Source of the DNA: Candidatus Nanosynbacter sp. TM7-087
Lineage (GTDB): Bacteria; Patescibacteriota; Saccharimonadia; Saccharimonadales; Saccharimonadaceae
DNA: 64,000 bases
Assembly (NCBI RefSeq): GCF_022828365.1
Contig: NZ_JAJQJU010000001.1
Coordinates: 248,001-312,000 of the forward strand
Direction: 5' to 3'
Part shown: piece after piece, positions 62,722 through 64,000 of the stretch
Numbering within the stretch: the stretch's first letter is position 1
Layout of the letters: each line of letters starts with the position of its first letter
Translations under genes and position numbers: made by a program
Notes under the pieces: model-generated
Told to the model about the DNA's origin: nothing
Databases searched by the model: none
What the model saw: the letters and a program-made list of their open reading frames with translations, nothing else

Positions 62722-62838
62722 TTAACCCTGCCTTTGCTTATTCTTAGGTTTTTTCTTGTTGATGATATATAGTCGGCCTTTGCGGCGAACGAACTTATCA
62801 TCGGGACTGATTTTTTTCACACCTGCACGAACTTTCAT
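62722..62838 (-). CDS. rpmJ: 50S ribosomal protein L36, zinc-free form
   Basis: A 38-aa protein: [20 protein letters not shown] followed by [10 protein letters not shown] and PKNKQRQG. Its C-terminus and position between infA and rpsM identify L36. The three Cys and one His that bind zinc in the common form are replaced (SPDD, IIN, KPKNK). Confidence 0.92.
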   Translation of the reverse strand: MKVRAGVKKISPDDKFVRRKGRLYIINKKKPKNKQRQG

Positions 62839-62892
62839 AAAGTGCTTAAATCTCCCTTCCCGAGTAAACCCGAGATTACCGTTAATATTTAA

Positions 62893-63135
62893 CTACCGAC
62901 CTTGAGGTCGATCGTCACGTAGGCGGAAGCTGATTCGTCCCTTTGTAAGATCGTAAGGGGTCATCTCAACCTCAACCTTATCACCAGGCACCAGACGAAT
63001 ATAATGCTTGCGCATTCGTCCTGAAATGTGCGCGATGATACTATGGCCATTCTCCAGTTCCACCTTAAATTGAGTATTAGGCAGTGCTTCCACTACCTTT
63101 CCTACCATTTTGATGACTTCCTTTTGACTCGCCAT
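62893..63135 (-). CDS. infA: Translation initiation factor IF-1
   Basis: An 80-aa OB-fold protein: [60 protein letters not shown]. It heads the ribosomal operon. TATAAT lies about 18 nt before the ATG. Confidence 0.96.
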   Translation of the reverse strand: MASQKEVIKMVGKVVEALPNTQFKVELENGHSIIAHISGRMRKHYIRLVPGDKVEVEMTPYDLTKGRISFRLRDDRPQGR

Positions 63136-63240
63136 AAGTTACAGTTGTCAATTATACAGTACTAAACACAGTTTGACAAGGGTTTTCGCCGTAAATTTAA
63201 GTGCTATAATTGTATTATCAAATTTAACATAAGGATTTTT

Positions 63241-63816
63241 ATGGCAAGCAAGAAAAAACCAGCAAACTTTAAGGTTACAAAATCGAAGAATGAGATAATG
63301 ACCGCGGTGCTAATCGGTCTGGTGACGGCTTTGATAGTGATAGTTATTGGCGTAATTTTACTACACGCCAACCAAACTTCCGACAAGACACCTCAAACAG
63401 CGGAAAAGGTTGATAATGGATCTGTGAACTTGGGGTCTTTGGTCTTTCGAATTGAAGGAGACAAAGCGGTTGTTCGCAACGATTCAGCCACGCAAGAGAT
63501 TCGCGATTTTCTGAAGGCAGAAGTGAAGAAGTTAGGTTGTAAGGACAATAACGGCGTAGCTGTGGTAATCGCCCATTCTCAAGATGAGAAACAATTGTTA
63601 TTGGGCTATGGTTGCGGCAATTCTGCGGCACGAATGTTTGCAGTTAAGCAAGACGGCGGATGGAAAGCGATTTCCCCAACCAATCAATTTAATTTGTTCG
63701 ACATTCCGAGCTGCAAGATGGTTGATGAAAATAATATTAGTAATGAAATTGCGCCAGTCTGCCAAAATGAGAAAAAAGTTGGCGACAATTTATCTTACGA
63801 TTACAAAATACGATAA
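63241..63816 (+). CDS. Membrane-anchored extracytoplasmic protein, unknown
   Basis: A 191-aa protein with AAGGA before the ATG. A basic N-terminus (residues 1-20) leads to one membrane helix (TAVLIGLVTALIVIVIGVILL), then a soluble outer domain with four or five Cys (KKLGCKDN, YGCGNSA, PSCKMV, PVCQNE) that could form two disulfides. The domain has a beta pattern (VVVIAHSQDEKQLLLGYGCG). I do not recognise the family. Confidence 0.7.
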   Translation: MASKKKPANFKVTKSKNEIMTAVLIGLVTALIVIVIGVILLHANQTSDKTPQTAEKVDNGSVNLGSLVFRIEGDKAVVRNDSATQEIRDFLKAEVKKLGCKDNNGVAVVIAHSQDEKQLLLGYGCGNSAARMFAVKQDGGWKAISPTNQFNLFDIPSCKMVDENNISNEIAPVCQNEKKVGDNLSYDYKIR

Positions 63817-63835
63817 TCCATTCATAAAAAAGAAT

Positions 63836-63861
63836 TCCCCGCTTTTCGGCGGGGATTTTTA
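63836..63861 (+). terminator. Terminator of the anchored-protein gene
   Basis: TCCCCGC pairs with GCGGGGA around a 6-nt loop, followed by TTTTTAATG. Confidence 0.88.
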
Positions 63862-63868
63862 ATGTCAA

Positions 63869-64000
63869 TTATTTTTTCCTAAACAAACGACGCTTCTTAC
63901 TCTTCTTTTTGTCACTATCAAGTAGCTCGTCTGGGTCAAAGTCATCATATGTAACCATCAGCGCACGAGAGTTGACTTGTCGCAGAGTTTCAAGGGCAAC
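63869..64000 (-). CDS. Partial gene, C-terminal end of unknown protein
   Basis: The frame is open to the end of the window. It reads VALETLRQVNSRALMVTYDD, then a DFDPDELLDSDKKK acidic/basic stretch and SKKRRLFRKK with a stop at 63869. The basic tail suggests a cytoplasmic C-terminus of a membrane or nucleic-acid-binding protein. The product cannot be identified from this fragment. Confidence 0.6.
   Translation of the reverse strand, partial: VALETLRQVNSRALMVTYDDFDPDELLDSDKKKSKKRRLFRKK

Overview
The window is 64 kb of a small, tightly packed bacterial chromosome with the standard genetic code (TGA is used as a stop, for example at 45187-45189). The gene set points to a Patescibacteria/CPR organism, most likely Candidatus Saccharibacteria (TM7). 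The reasons are the compact housekeeping proteins, zinc-free versions of L33, L36, S4, RecR and DnaX, many conserved proteins of unknown function, and the absence of biosynthetic operons next to a full translation and replication set. This placement is inference from content, not from a marker alignment. A WhiB-type regulator, a DUF2690 protein and a GC-rich LAVTG surface protein have an actinobacterial flavour, which would fit gene flow from actinobacterial hosts.

Layout. 1-2506: end of the F-type ATP synthase operon (atpG, atpD, atpC). 2542-5057: a kinase-like protein, dus, and a compact RNA/protein locus (tRNA-like element, 56-aa ORF, structured leader). 5076-14102: helicase-nuclease, small membrane proteins, a P-type ATPase, an RNA m5U methyltransferase, tRNA-Gln and greA. 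14179-18968: a two-component system divergent from an ABC exporter, then an AI-2E family transporter. 19009-25744: cysS, two unrecognised proteins (one with HExxH), a DHH phosphoesterase, an LPXTG surface protein, recR and ybaB. 25777-30059: a membrane glycosyltransferase, dnaB and dnaX. 30113-35947: small membrane and secreted proteins, DUF2797, rplL/rplJ with a leader, whiB and a large GC-rich adhesin-like protein. 36148-43858: rplA, eno, a TsaC-like protein, rplK-nusG-secE, a histidine kinase, a YgjP-like metallopeptidase and tRNA-Trp. 43987-46673: an alpha-glucan gene pair (GT4 and GH57) and rpmG. 46803-51918: a Type IIS restriction-modification island flanked by two broken genes. 52088-59070: three tRNAs, holB, an RluA-type pseudouridine synthase, trpS and nucleotide-housekeeping enzymes. 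59141-63135: the infA-rpmJ-rpsM-rpsK-rpsD-rpoA-rplQ-rplM-rpsI operon. 63241-64000: an anchored protein and the tail of an unknown gene.

How the genes work together. Most of the window is translation (ribosomal proteins, tRNAs, CysRS, TrpRS, tRNA/rRNA modification, IF-1), replication and repair (DnaB, DnaX, delta-prime, RecR, UvrD-like), and energy (ATP synthase, enolase). The accessory part is surface display (LPKTG and LAVTG proteins), sensing (two histidine kinases, WhiB) and DNA defence.

The most striking signals are these. (1) About 19 gene starts carry a -10 hexamer only 5-9 nt upstream, implying widespread leaderless mRNAs. (2) An Alw26I/Eco31I/Esp3I-type restriction system has its m6A methyltransferase fused to a circularly permuted m5C methyltransferase, with a perfect internal Shine-Dalgarno and ATG at the fusion joint. 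(3) A transcription unit at 4423-5057 combines a switch-like leader, a 56-aa ORF and a tRNA-like element that lacks a normal anticodon loop.
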